Assembly: GCA_003483565.1 (NCBI GenBank) | Contig: DMYZ01000035.1 | Span: 5,751-19,315, forward strand | From: Prevotella sp. | Lineage (GTDB): Bacteria; Bacteroidota; Bacteroidia; Bacteroidales; Bacteroidaceae | DNA length: 13,565 nt | Direction: 5' to 3' | Shown here: positions 7,940 through 13,565 of the stretch, piece after piece | Layout of the letters: every line of letters begins with the position of its first letter | Numbering within the stretch: position 1 is the stretch's first letter | Program-made: the position numbers and the translations under genes | The notes under the pieces: model-generated | Told to the model about the DNA's origin: nothing | What the model saw: only the letters and a program-made list of their open reading frames with translations | Database searches by the model: none

Positions 7940-9901
7940 ATGCAAAAGATTTTTGTTTCTTGTCTTTTTTTGCTATCATCGTTTGCGTGCACGGCTGCTA
8001 CGCATGTTGTGAAATCACCTGATGGAAAGACTGTGGTTACACTTTGTGATGATGGAGGTATCGTAAGGTATCAGGTGGCCTGTGATGGCAAGGTGATGTT
8101 GGAAAAATCAGCACTCGGTCTTCATACCGACATTGATGATTTTACCAGCAATTTGAAATTACAAAAAGTAGATACGGCTTCTATTGATGAATCTTATACA
8201 ATGGACCGTACTAAATTTTCTAGAATTCATTATGCTGCTCATCAGATTGTATTGGTTTATACTACTCAGAAAAACAATGAATTTTCCATTGTCTTTCAGG
8301 TGTCAGATAACAATATAGCATATCGTTATCTGATTCCACGTGAGAATAAAGGTGATATAAAGATGGTGAAGGTATTCAGTGAAGAGAGCAGTTTTAATTT
8401 ACCCTCTAAGTCTACCTCATTTCTTTGTCCTCAGATTACTCCAATGACAGGATGGGAGAACAGCAAGCCTTCGTATGAAGAAGAATATACAGCAGATGCC
8501 CCTCTTACTACTAAGTCGCAGTTTGGTGTAGGCTATACTTTTCCTTGTCTTTTCCGTGTTGGTAATGATGGATGGGTCCTTGTGAGCGAAACCGGTGTAG
8601 ATAGCAGGTATTGTGCTTCTAGGTTAAGTGATTGGTCAGCTGATAAGGGATATTCTATAGCCTTTCCACAGGAAGGTGAAAATAATGGTGTGGGTAGTGC
8701 TTTTGCTTCCTTTTCTCTTCCGGGTGAGACACCATGGCGAACGATTACTGTGGGGAACACTTTGAAACCAATTGTTGAGACAACAATACCTTTTGATGTT
8801 GTTAAACCTTTTTATAATCGAAAGTTTGATTTCAACCCAGGCCGTTATACTTGGAGCTGGCTTATTTGGCAGGATAATTCTATTAATTATGATGATCAGG
8901 TGAAGTTTATTGACCTCGCTAATAAGATGGGATATGAATATGTTCTCGTTGATGGAGGATGGGATGAGAATATCGGTCGTAAACGCATGGAAGAGCTTTC
9001 TGGTTATGCCCAAAGTAAGGGCGTACACTTAATGCTTTGGTATAATAGTAATGGTGCAGCAAATAATGCTCCTCAGACACCTCGAGATATAATGGACAAT
9101 AGTATAGCTCGTAAAAAAGAGATGGCATGGATGCAAAAAATTGGTGTAAAGGGAATTAAAGTGGATTTCTTCGGTGGAGACAAGCAGGAGACAATGAAAC
9201 TTTATGAGGATATTCTCAGTGATGCAAATGATTATGGACTCTCTGTCATTTTCCATGGAACGACGATTCCTCGTGGTTGGGAACGGATGTATCCTAATTA
9301 TGTGGCTAGTGAAGCTGCACTTGCCAGTGAAAATGTATATTTTACAGAACACCATGCAAAAAAAGAAGGTTTTGAAATGACAATGTATCCTTTCAGCCGT
9401 AATGCTATTGGATCTTTTGACTGGGGCGGTGTTATCATGAATCGTTATATGAGTAAAGATAACAAGAGCCGGCATCCTCGTTATACCAGTGATATCTTTG
9501 AATTAGCTACAGCTGTTACGAATCAGTGTAGCGTGAATTGTGTAGAAGTTACTCCTGAGTCTATGGATACAATACCAGAATTTGAAAAAGATTTTCTGAA
9601 AGATATTCCTACATCATGGGATGAGACTAGATTTCTGGCAGGTTATCCTACGCGTTATTTTTGTGTAGCTCGTCGATATGGAGAGAAATGGATTGTTGCA
9701 GGTATTAATGGAACTGATAAAGCTATGAAAGTTCAACTTTCTATTCCTGAATTTGCCGGTAAGAATGTTCTGTTGTACTGTGATAAGGAACGGACAAAAG
9801 GCCAATTGGTGCCTGATGCAGAGCTAAAACGTTTTAAAGTTGCCCGGAATGGCAAGGTTACAGTGACTTTGCAACCTATGGGAGGCATTATTCTGAAATA
9901 A
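7940..9901 (+). CDS. GH97 glycoside hydrolase, probable retaining alpha-galactosidase
   Basis: A 653-residue exported enzyme that should release terminal alpha-linked galactose from oligosaccharides. The signal peptide is MQKIFVSCLFLLSSFACTAA, probably cut after A20; SFAC could be a weak lipobox, so a lipoprotein is not excluded. The GH97 N-terminal beta-sandwich (about 25-285) is followed by the barrel, beginning near YTWSWLIWQD, and a C-terminal beta domain (from about 560). The barrel holds GIKVDFFGGDK with D409 and ASEN with E464. Their spacing of 55 residues equals the D415/E470 nucleophile and acid/base pair of the Bacteroides thetaiotaomicron retaining alpha-galactosidase BtGH97b, and overall length also fits that enzyme. 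The inverting SusB alpha-glucosidase is longer (about 738) and lacks this nucleophile. The gene stands alone with no SusC/SusD partner in view. The ATG at 7940 has no SD. Confidence 0.93.
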   Translation: MQKIFVSCLFLLSSFACTAATHVVKSPDGKTVVTLCDDGGIVRYQVACDGKVMLEKSALGLHTDIDDFTSNLKLQKVDTASIDESYTMDRTKFSRIHYAAHQIVLVYTTQKNNEFSIVFQVSDNNIAYRYLIPRENKGDIKMVKVFSEESSFNLPSKSTSFLCPQITPMTGWENSKPSYEEEYTADAPLTTKSQFGVGYTFPCLFRVGNDGWVLVSETGVDSRYCASRLSDWSADKGYSIAFPQEGENNGVGSAFASFSLPGETPWRTITVGNTLKPIVETTIPFDVVKPFYNRKFDFNPGRYTWSWLIWQDNSINYDDQVKFIDLANKMGYEYVLVDGGWDENIGRKRMEELSGYAQSKGVHLMLWYNSNGAANNAPQTPRDIMDNSIARKKEMAWMQKIGVKGIKVDFFGGDKQETMKLYEDILSDANDYGLSVIFHGTTIPRGWERMYPNYVASEAALASENVYFTEHHAKKEGFEMTMYPFSRNAIGSFDWGGVIMNRYMSKDNKSRHPRYTSDIFELATAVTNQCSVNCVEVTPESMDTIPEFEKDFLKDIPTSWDETRFLAGYPTRYFCVARRYGEKWIVAGINGTDKAMKVQLSIPEFAGKNVLLYCDKERTKGQLVPDAELKRFKVARNGKVTVTLQPMGGIILK

Positions 9902-9905
9902 AAAG

Positions 9906-9935
9906 AAAGACTCTGCTTTTATTAGCAGAGTCTTT
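9906..9935. terminator. Bidirectional terminator between convergent GH97 and clpB genes
   Basis: AAAGACTCTGC (9906-9916) and GCAGAGTCTTT (9925-9935) form a perfect 11-bp stem with an 8-nt loop. On the minus strand the stem runs into TTTCTTTTTATTTC, a good tail for clpB, whose stop is 17 nt away. On the plus strand the tail is only the TCTTT inside the stem followed by CC, so termination of GH97 there may be less efficient. Confidence 0.8.
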
Positions 9936-9952
9936 CCAATAATACTTTTAAC

Positions 9953-12541
9953 TTAGTTACTGAATTGCAATCCCGTACTGTTGGCGTCAATGACAATGGG
10001 TTTATCCCGTAACACTTCTTCTGCAAGGATCTTCTTGCTCAAGTCATTCAGGACATAGTTCTGAATAGCTCTTTTTACAGGGCGTGCACCAAATTCCGGA
10101 TCGTAACCGACATCAGCTAAAAAGTCGATGGCTCCATTTGTTATACTTAATGCGAAACCTTGCTGTTTCAGCATTTTGGCTACTTCATTCATCTGGAGGC
10201 GAACTACTTCTGCAATTTCTTTCTTTGTCAACGGCATAAACATGATCGTGTCGTCAATACGGTTAAGAAATTCCGGACGAATGGTTTTCTTAAGAAGCTC
10301 TATGATCTCGTTGTTAAGTTGTTGCTGTTCATTATGACTAAGTACTCCATGGGTTTCTTCCATTTTCTCTCGGATCAAATCACTTCCCAAATTGCTGGTC
10401 ATAATGATAATAGTGTTCTTAAAGTTAACGGTACGCCCCTTATTGTCAGTTAACCGTCCGTCATCGAGCACTTGCAGCAAAATGTTGAAAACGTCAGGGT
10501 GGGCCTTTTCTATTTCATCAAAGAGCACTACACTATAAGGTTTGCGCCTTACGGCTTCGGTAAGTTGCCCACCTTCTTCATATCCGACATATCCAGGAGG
10601 AGCTCCGACCAAACGGGATACACTGAACTTTTCCTGATATTCACTCATATCAATACGGGTCATCATATTGTCATCATTAAAGAGATAGTCTGCCAAAGCT
10701 TTTGCCAGTTCGGTCTTGCCAACCCCCGTGGTACCGATAAAAATAAAGGATGCTATAGGACGTTTAGGATCTTGAAGCCCTGCACGACTACGTCGCACAG
10801 CATCGCTGACAGCTTTGATAGCTTCATTCTGACCGATGACACGTTTGTGGAGTTCTTCTTCCATATGGAGGAGTTTTTCTCGTTCACCTTGAAGCATACG
10901 GGTTACAGGTATTCCTGTCCAACGGCTTACCACTTCTGCAATATCATCGGCTGTTACTTCCTCGCGGACCATCGCTTCACCACCTTGGGTGGCTTTGAGC
11001 TGTAATTGGATATTATTGATGTCTTCCTGTAATTTTTGCAGTTTTGAGTATCTTATCTCTGCAACACGTTCGTAATTACCTTCACGTTCAGCTTTTTCTG
11101 CTTCAAATTTCAGGTCTTCTATTTTCTGTTTGTTTTGCTGGATTTTGTTGACCAGAGCTTTTTCACCTTCCCATTTAGCACGGAAATCTTTATCTTTATC
11201 TTTTAATTCAGCTATTTCTTTGTTGAGATGCTGAATTTTATCCTGATCGTTTTCCCGTTTGATAGCTTCATACTCAATCTCTAGCTGTTTTAGTTTGCGG
11301 TCGAGTTCATCAAGTTCTTCAGGCACAGAATCCCGTTCCATACGTAGCTTGGCTGCTGCTTCATCCATGAGGTCAATGGCCTTGTCCGGCAGGAAACGAT
11401 CACTGATATATCGCTCAGAGAGTTTAACGGCTGCAATACATGCATTATCTTGAATACGTACCTTATGGTGATTTTCATAACGTTCCTTTAGTCCGCGAAG
11501 GATGCTGATGGCGTCATCTTCAGTAGGTTCGTCAACGAGGACAGTCTGGAATCGTCTTTCCAGTGCTTTGTCTTTTTCGAAGTATTTCTGATACTCATTG
11601 AGAGTCGTAGCACCGATTGCTCTGAGCTCTCCACGAGCGAGTGCAGGTTTAAGAATATTAGCAGCATCCATCGCTCCTTCTCCGCCGCCTGCTCCGACTA
11701 AAGTATGAATTTCATCAATAAAGAGAATAATCTCTCCATCAGCATTTGTTACCTCTTTGATAACACCTTTTAGTCTTTCCTCAAATTCGCCTTTATATTT
11801 TGCACCTGCTATGAGGGCTCCTATATCAAGAGAGTAGAGCTGTTTGTTCTTTAAGTTTTCTGGGACATCACCACGAACGATCCGTTCAGCGAGACCTTCA
11901 ACAATAGCAGTTTTTCCGGTACCTGGTTCTCCAATGAGAATAGGATTGTTTTTCGTTCTCCGGCTTAATATCTGAAGTACTCTTCGAATTTCTTCGTCAC
12001 GGCCAATAACAGGATCAAGTTTACCCGCACGAGCTTCTTCGACAAGATTCTTTGCATATTTAGAAAGAGCCTGATAATTTTCATCACCACTCTGGCTCTG
12101 TACTTTCTGTCCTTGGCGCAGTTCATTGATGGCGGCTTGCATTTCTTTTTCAGTGCATCCGGCATCTTTCAGGATGCGTGAAGCTGAAGAACTGGTTGTG
12201 AGTAGTGCTAGTAGCATTGGTTCGATGCTGACGAACTCGTCGCCAAGTTTTTGAGCTGTTTCCTGTGCTTTTTGCAGTACATTATTAGAGTCGTTGCTAA
12301 AGTAAGGCTGTCCACCTTCTACTTTTGTAAGATGTTGTATTTCCTGTTCGATGGCCCCTTCAACACCGGCAGCATTAATACTAAGTTTTTCGAAGATAAA
12401 ATTGCTAATATCTTTTCCCTTGACAAGAATGCCATGAAGGAGGTGTACAGGTTCAATGGCCTGTTCATGGGCTTGTTGAGCTGAGTTTACAGCCTCTTGG
12501 ATAGCCTCTTGTGCTTTAATTGTAAATTTATCAAATGTCAT
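9953..12541 (-). CDS. clpB: ATP-dependent chaperone / protein disaggregase ClpB
   Basis: ClpB is a hexameric AAA+ machine that, with DnaK, pulls proteins out of aggregates after heat stress. Starting at MTFDKFTIKAQEA (12541) it has 862 residues, the usual length. Domains in order: Clp N-domain (1-145), first AAA+ module with Walker A GEPGTGKT (204-211) and Walker B LFIDE (273-277), the long charged coiled-coil M domain (about 400-525) that separates ClpB from ClpA/ClpC, second AAA+ module with Walker A GTTGVGKT (603-610) and Walker B VVLFDE (671-676), and the C-terminal small domain with GARPVKRAI (818-826). There is no ClpP-binding IGF-type loop evident. The frame is open 38 codons further upstream, but AAAGGAG seven nt before 12541 fixes this start. 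A small membrane-peptide gene and two inverted repeats lie upstream, and a terminator follows. Confidence 0.98.
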   Translation of the reverse strand: MTFDKFTIKAQEAIQEAVNSAQQAHEQAIEPVHLLHGILVKGKDISNFIFEKLSINAAGVEGAIEQEIQHLTKVEGGQPYFSNDSNNVLQKAQETAQKLGDEFVSIEPMLLALLTTSSSASRILKDAGCTEKEMQAAINELRQGQKVQSQSGDENYQALSKYAKNLVEEARAGKLDPVIGRDEEIRRVLQILSRRTKNNPILIGEPGTGKTAIVEGLAERIVRGDVPENLKNKQLYSLDIGALIAGAKYKGEFEERLKGVIKEVTNADGEIILFIDEIHTLVGAGGGEGAMDAANILKPALARGELRAIGATTLNEYQKYFEKDKALERRFQTVLVDEPTEDDAISILRGLKERYENHHKVRIQDNACIAAVKLSERYISDRFLPDKAIDLMDEAAAKLRMERDSVPEELDELDRKLKQLEIEYEAIKRENDQDKIQHLNKEIAELKDKDKDFRAKWEGEKALVNKIQQNKQKIEDLKFEAEKAEREGNYERVAEIRYSKLQKLQEDINNIQLQLKATQGGEAMVREEVTADDIAEVVSRWTGIPVTRMLQGEREKLLHMEEELHKRVIGQNEAIKAVSDAVRRSRAGLQDPKRPIASFIFIGTTGVGKTELAKALADYLFNDDNMMTRIDMSEYQEKFSVSRLVGAPPGYVGYEEGGQLTEAVRRKPYSVVLFDEIEKAHPDVFNILLQVLDDGRLTDNKGRTVNFKNTIIIMTSNLGSDLIREKMEETHGVLSHNEQQQLNNEIIELLKKTIRPEFLNRIDDTIMFMPLTKKEIAEVVRLQMNEVAKMLKQQGFALSITNGAIDFLADVGYDPEFGARPVKRAIQNYVLNDLSKKILAEEVLRDKPIVIDANSTGLQFSN

Positions 12542-12548
12542 ATTTGGT

Positions 12549-12555
12549 CTCCTTT
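12549..12555 (-). promoter_or_regulatory. Strong Shine-Dalgarno sequence of clpB
   Basis: On the minus strand AAAGGAG ends 7 nt before ATG 12541. It decides the start in favour of MTFDKF over the upstream in-frame ATG at 12655, which falls inside an inverted repeat. Such a strong SD is uncommon in Bacteroidetes. Confidence 0.85.
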
Positions 12556-12559
12556 CTTT

Positions 12560-12590
12560 TTGTTGTTTTCTATCAGTAGATAAACAACAA
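12560..12590. repeat. Inverted repeat in the clpB leader, next to the SD
   Basis: TTGTTGTT (12560-12567) pairs with AACAACAA (12583-12590), and TATC (12571-12574) pairs with GATA (12579-12582), leaving a TTC bulge and an AGTA loop. In minus-strand RNA this is a 12-bp bulged hairpin ending 4 nt before the clpB SD. It could be an RNA control element or a protein operator; no known element (CIRCE, CtsR box) fits. Confidence 0.45.
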
Positions 12591-12617
12591 ATAAGCCAAA
12601 TAGTTTTAGAAAATGAT

Positions 12618-12657
12618 AAATGCCAAATCGTCAGTTTGATGTGACGATCTGGCATTT
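12618..12657. terminator. Long hairpin between the small membrane-peptide gene and clpB
   Basis: Two 16-nt arms (12618-12633 and 12642-12657, key core GCC-ATCGTCA and TGACGAT-GGC) enclose an 8-nt loop. In minus-strand RNA the one odd position is a G-U wobble, so the stem is complete. The tail on that strand (TATCATTTTC) is weak, while on the plus strand the stem is followed by TTTTT but has an A/C mismatch. It may act as a partial terminator or processing site between the two minus-strand genes; it begins 50 nt after the small gene ends. Confidence 0.55.
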
Positions 12658-12706
12658 TTAATATTATAAATTCTCTACTAATTTATTCTTACAAAAAGCA
12701 GGGATC

Positions 12707-12802
12707 TTATTTGTTACTCATTTTTATTCCAAATAAGATTGCGCCTGCAGTAACGGCTGCGCTAATAGCGATAGCCATAATCATAAATCCTGCCATACTC
12801 AT
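12707..12802 (-). CDS. Small hydrophobic single-pass membrane peptide (31 aa), function unknown
   Basis: ATG at 12802 to TAA at 12707-12709 gives 31 residues. The peptide begins MSMAGF, has an uninterrupted hydrophobic, small-residue-rich segment at about residues 4-26 (core AIAISAAVTAGAILFG, with Ala/Gly spaced for helix packing), and ends in the basic tail KMSNK, so it should span the membrane once with the C-terminus probably cytoplasmic. AAAGGA sits 7 nt before the ATG, the same spacing and context (AAAGAAAGGA) as for clpB, and a TATATTTG -7 element lies about 75 nt upstream. These signals argue for a real gene despite its size. It lies between rmuC and clpB on the same strand. I do not recognise the family. 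It could be a stress-linked membrane peptide or subunit, or a type I toxin-like peptide; nothing in the sequence decides. Confidence 0.7.
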   Translation of the reverse strand: MSMAGFMIMAIAISAAVTAGAILFGIKMSNK

Positions 12803-12809
12803 TTTGTTA

Positions 12810-12815
12810 TCCTTT
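12810..12815 (-). promoter_or_regulatory. Shine-Dalgarno sequence of the small membrane-peptide gene
   Basis: On the minus strand AAAGGA lies 7 nt before ATG 12802. It is the main support for translation of the 31-residue peptide, and it selects this ATG over the in-frame ATG two codons later. Confidence 0.7.
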
Positions 12816-12827
12816 CTTTTAATTCTC

Positions 12828-12851
12828 AGACCATATTATCGGTCTTTTTTA
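12828..12851 (+). terminator. Short hairpin with T-tract in the leader of the small gene (plus-strand terminator-like)
   Basis: AGACC (12828-12832) and GGTCT (12841-12845) form a 5-bp stem with an 8-nt loop, followed on the plus strand by TTTTTT. Read on the minus strand it is only a weak hairpin in the 5' leader of the small gene. No plus-strand transcript is predicted upstream, so its function is uncertain. Confidence 0.3.
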
Positions 12852-12876
12852 TTTATCCTCTAAATCTTTTCAAGTG

Positions 12877-12908
12877 CAAATATACAATTGTGTTCGCACA
12901 CAAACTAA
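12877..12908 (-). promoter_or_regulatory. Candidate promoter of the small gene / clpB unit, with internal palindrome
   Basis: On the minus strand TTAG (12905-12908), a 20-nt spacer and TATATTTG (12877-12884) fit the Bacteroidetes promoter with one mismatch in the -33 box. Transcription would start near 12870, leaving a leader of about 68 nt before ATG 12802. The spacer contains the palindrome TTGTGT-TCGC-ACACAA (12888-12903), placed where a bound repressor would block RNA polymerase. Confidence 0.55.
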
Positions 12909-12955
12909 TTTTTGAAGTAAAAAAGAAAAGAAAAAGCGAAGTTCTTGATGTAGGT

Positions 12956-12987
12956 CAAAGGTAGATTCGTTTTTGTTCTTTGACAGA
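12956..12987 (-). promoter_or_regulatory. Second, weaker promoter candidate downstream of rmuC
   Basis: On the minus strand TACCTTTG (12956-12963) matches the -7 consensus and TCTG (12984-12987) lies 20 nt upstream as an imperfect -33. The 7-bp inverted repeat GTCAAAG / CTTTGAC (12954-12960 and 12978-12984) overlaps both boxes. It may add transcription to the small gene and clpB. Confidence 0.3.
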
Positions 12988-13005
12988 AGTGTTTATCGGG
13001 GGAAA

Positions 13006-13565
13006 TTAAAATTCAGTTTCATCTTTGTCTTTTTCATTATCGATAAAATTTTCTGCTGTTGCTGAGTCCTTGGAGGATTGCAGTTTGTATTTTCTTTTAG
13101 GATTCTCTTGAGCTCCATATTTAAGGAGTTTGCTGGCAGCAGTTTCAATACTTGGTCCTCCATTATTAGCCAGAGTATTCAATTTGTCAAAAGCTTCGCT
13201 GGTTTTGTTAAATAATATTTCTACATTCTTTAAACGCTCATAAAAGCTTTGTACACGGTCAATAATAAGATTGGCAGCATTCATGATACGTTGTTGGTTT
13301 TCAACTTGTCTTACTTGCTTCCATGTCATTTCCAATACTCGCAGCATCATATATAGATTTTGACTTCCAGAGATGATTACGCCTTGGTCATAGGCCCATT
13401 TCCATAAACTTGGATCATTCGTTAATGCTAGGTGCAGGGCACTTTCACTGAAAACATACATAAATACAAAATCCAGCTTTTGATGTCCATCTGTAATATA
13501 ATTGCTATATTGTTTTCTTGCCAGTTCGGAAACATGAGTACGAATAGAAGTAATATGCCGTTTTA
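13006..13565 (-). CDS. rmuC: RmuC family DNA recombination protein, C-terminal part
   Basis: RmuC proteins are predicted nuclease-like factors that limit recombination at inverted repeats; the family has a coiled-coil N-terminus and a restriction-endonuclease-like core. Here only the last 185 residues are present, because the frame runs off the right edge. The visible part begins KRHITSIRTHVSEL, followed by the family block LDFVFMYVFSES, then the helical stretch with LWKWAYDQGVIISGS and LRVLEMTWKQ, which match the conserved RmuC core. The final 45 or so residues are a charged, low-complexity tail ending DKDETEF. The stop is at 13006-13008. The ATG at 13461 is internal, since conserved sequence continues upstream of it. 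No strong terminator follows, so some read-through toward the small gene and clpB is possible. Confidence 0.93.
   Translation of the reverse strand, partial: KRHITSIRTHVSELARKQYSNYITDGHQKLDFVFMYVFSESALHLALTNDPSLWKWAYDQGVIISGSQNLYMMLRVLEMTWKQVRQVENQQRIMNAANLIIDRVQSFYERLKNVEILFNKTSEAFDKLNTLANNGGPSIETAASKLLKYGAQENPKRKYKLQSSKDSATAENFIDNEKDKDETEF

Noticed and set aside
7981..8000. Lipobox in the GH97 signal peptide
   Set aside because: SFAC is a poor fit to the lipobox and is followed by a good signal peptidase I site (CTAA); kept only as an alternative.
10472..11005. 177-codon frame opposite clpB
   Set aside because: Antisense shadow of a strongly conserved ClpB region, with no start signal and no recognisable protein features.
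12542..12655. Upstream in-frame ATG extending ClpB by 38 residues
   Set aside because: The extension (MPDRHIKLTIW...) is unlike any Clp N-domain, overlaps the inverted repeats and lacks an SD, while the ATG at 12541 has AAAGGAG at 7 nt and the normal ClpB N-terminus.
12954..12984. GTCAAAG / CTTTGAC inverted repeat as the rmuC terminator
   Set aside because: The stem is only 7 bp with a 17-nt loop and is not followed directly by a T-tract; it overlaps promoter-like boxes instead.
13006..13461. RmuC as a complete 151-residue gene starting at 13461
   Set aside because: Conserved RmuC sequence (LDFVF, and KRHITSIRTHVSEL further upstream) continues in frame to the window edge, so the ATG is internal.

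Overview
The window looks like a chromosomal segment of a Bacteroidales bacterium, most likely Prevotella or a close relative. Four things point there: a DUF4954 protein, a GH97 glycosidase, promoters of the Bacteroidetes type (TTTG, about 20 nt, TAnnTTTG), and mostly SD-less starts in moderately AT-rich DNA. I see no tRNA, rRNA, CRISPR array, insertion sequence or phage gene. Almost all of it is ordinary housekeeping sequence; the less explained material sits in the two long intergenic stretches.

Left part (1-7512, all minus strand): hflX, a DUF4954 beta-helix protein, a secreted M16 zinc peptidase and a class I (iron-sulfur) fumarate hydratase run in the same direction with gaps of 23, 18 and 29 nt, so they are probably one operon led by hflX. 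The fumarase is cut by the left edge and lacks about its last 65 residues.

Middle (7513-7939): a 427-nt divergent intergenic region. It holds the hflX promoter, a LacI/PurR-like operator palindrome, a near-consensus promoter, a compact intrinsic terminator about 110 nt after that promoter, and a second -7 element just before the GH97 gene. This layout suggests either a short RNA or a terminator-controlled leader ahead of the glycosidase. The GH97 enzyme (7940-9901, plus strand) has the Asp/Glu pair of the retaining alpha-galactosidase branch. It converges on clpB, and a strong hairpin lies between the two genes.

Right part (9953-13565, all minus strand): clpB, the protein disaggregase, starts at 12541 behind a strong Shine-Dalgarno sequence. 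Its 464-nt upstream region holds two inverted repeats, an unannotated 31-codon gene for a hydrophobic single-pass membrane peptide with its own Shine-Dalgarno sequence, and a promoter with a palindrome in its spacer. The window ends inside rmuC, of which only the C-terminal 185 residues are present. The small membrane peptide and the structured clpB leader are the best candidates for something undescribed.
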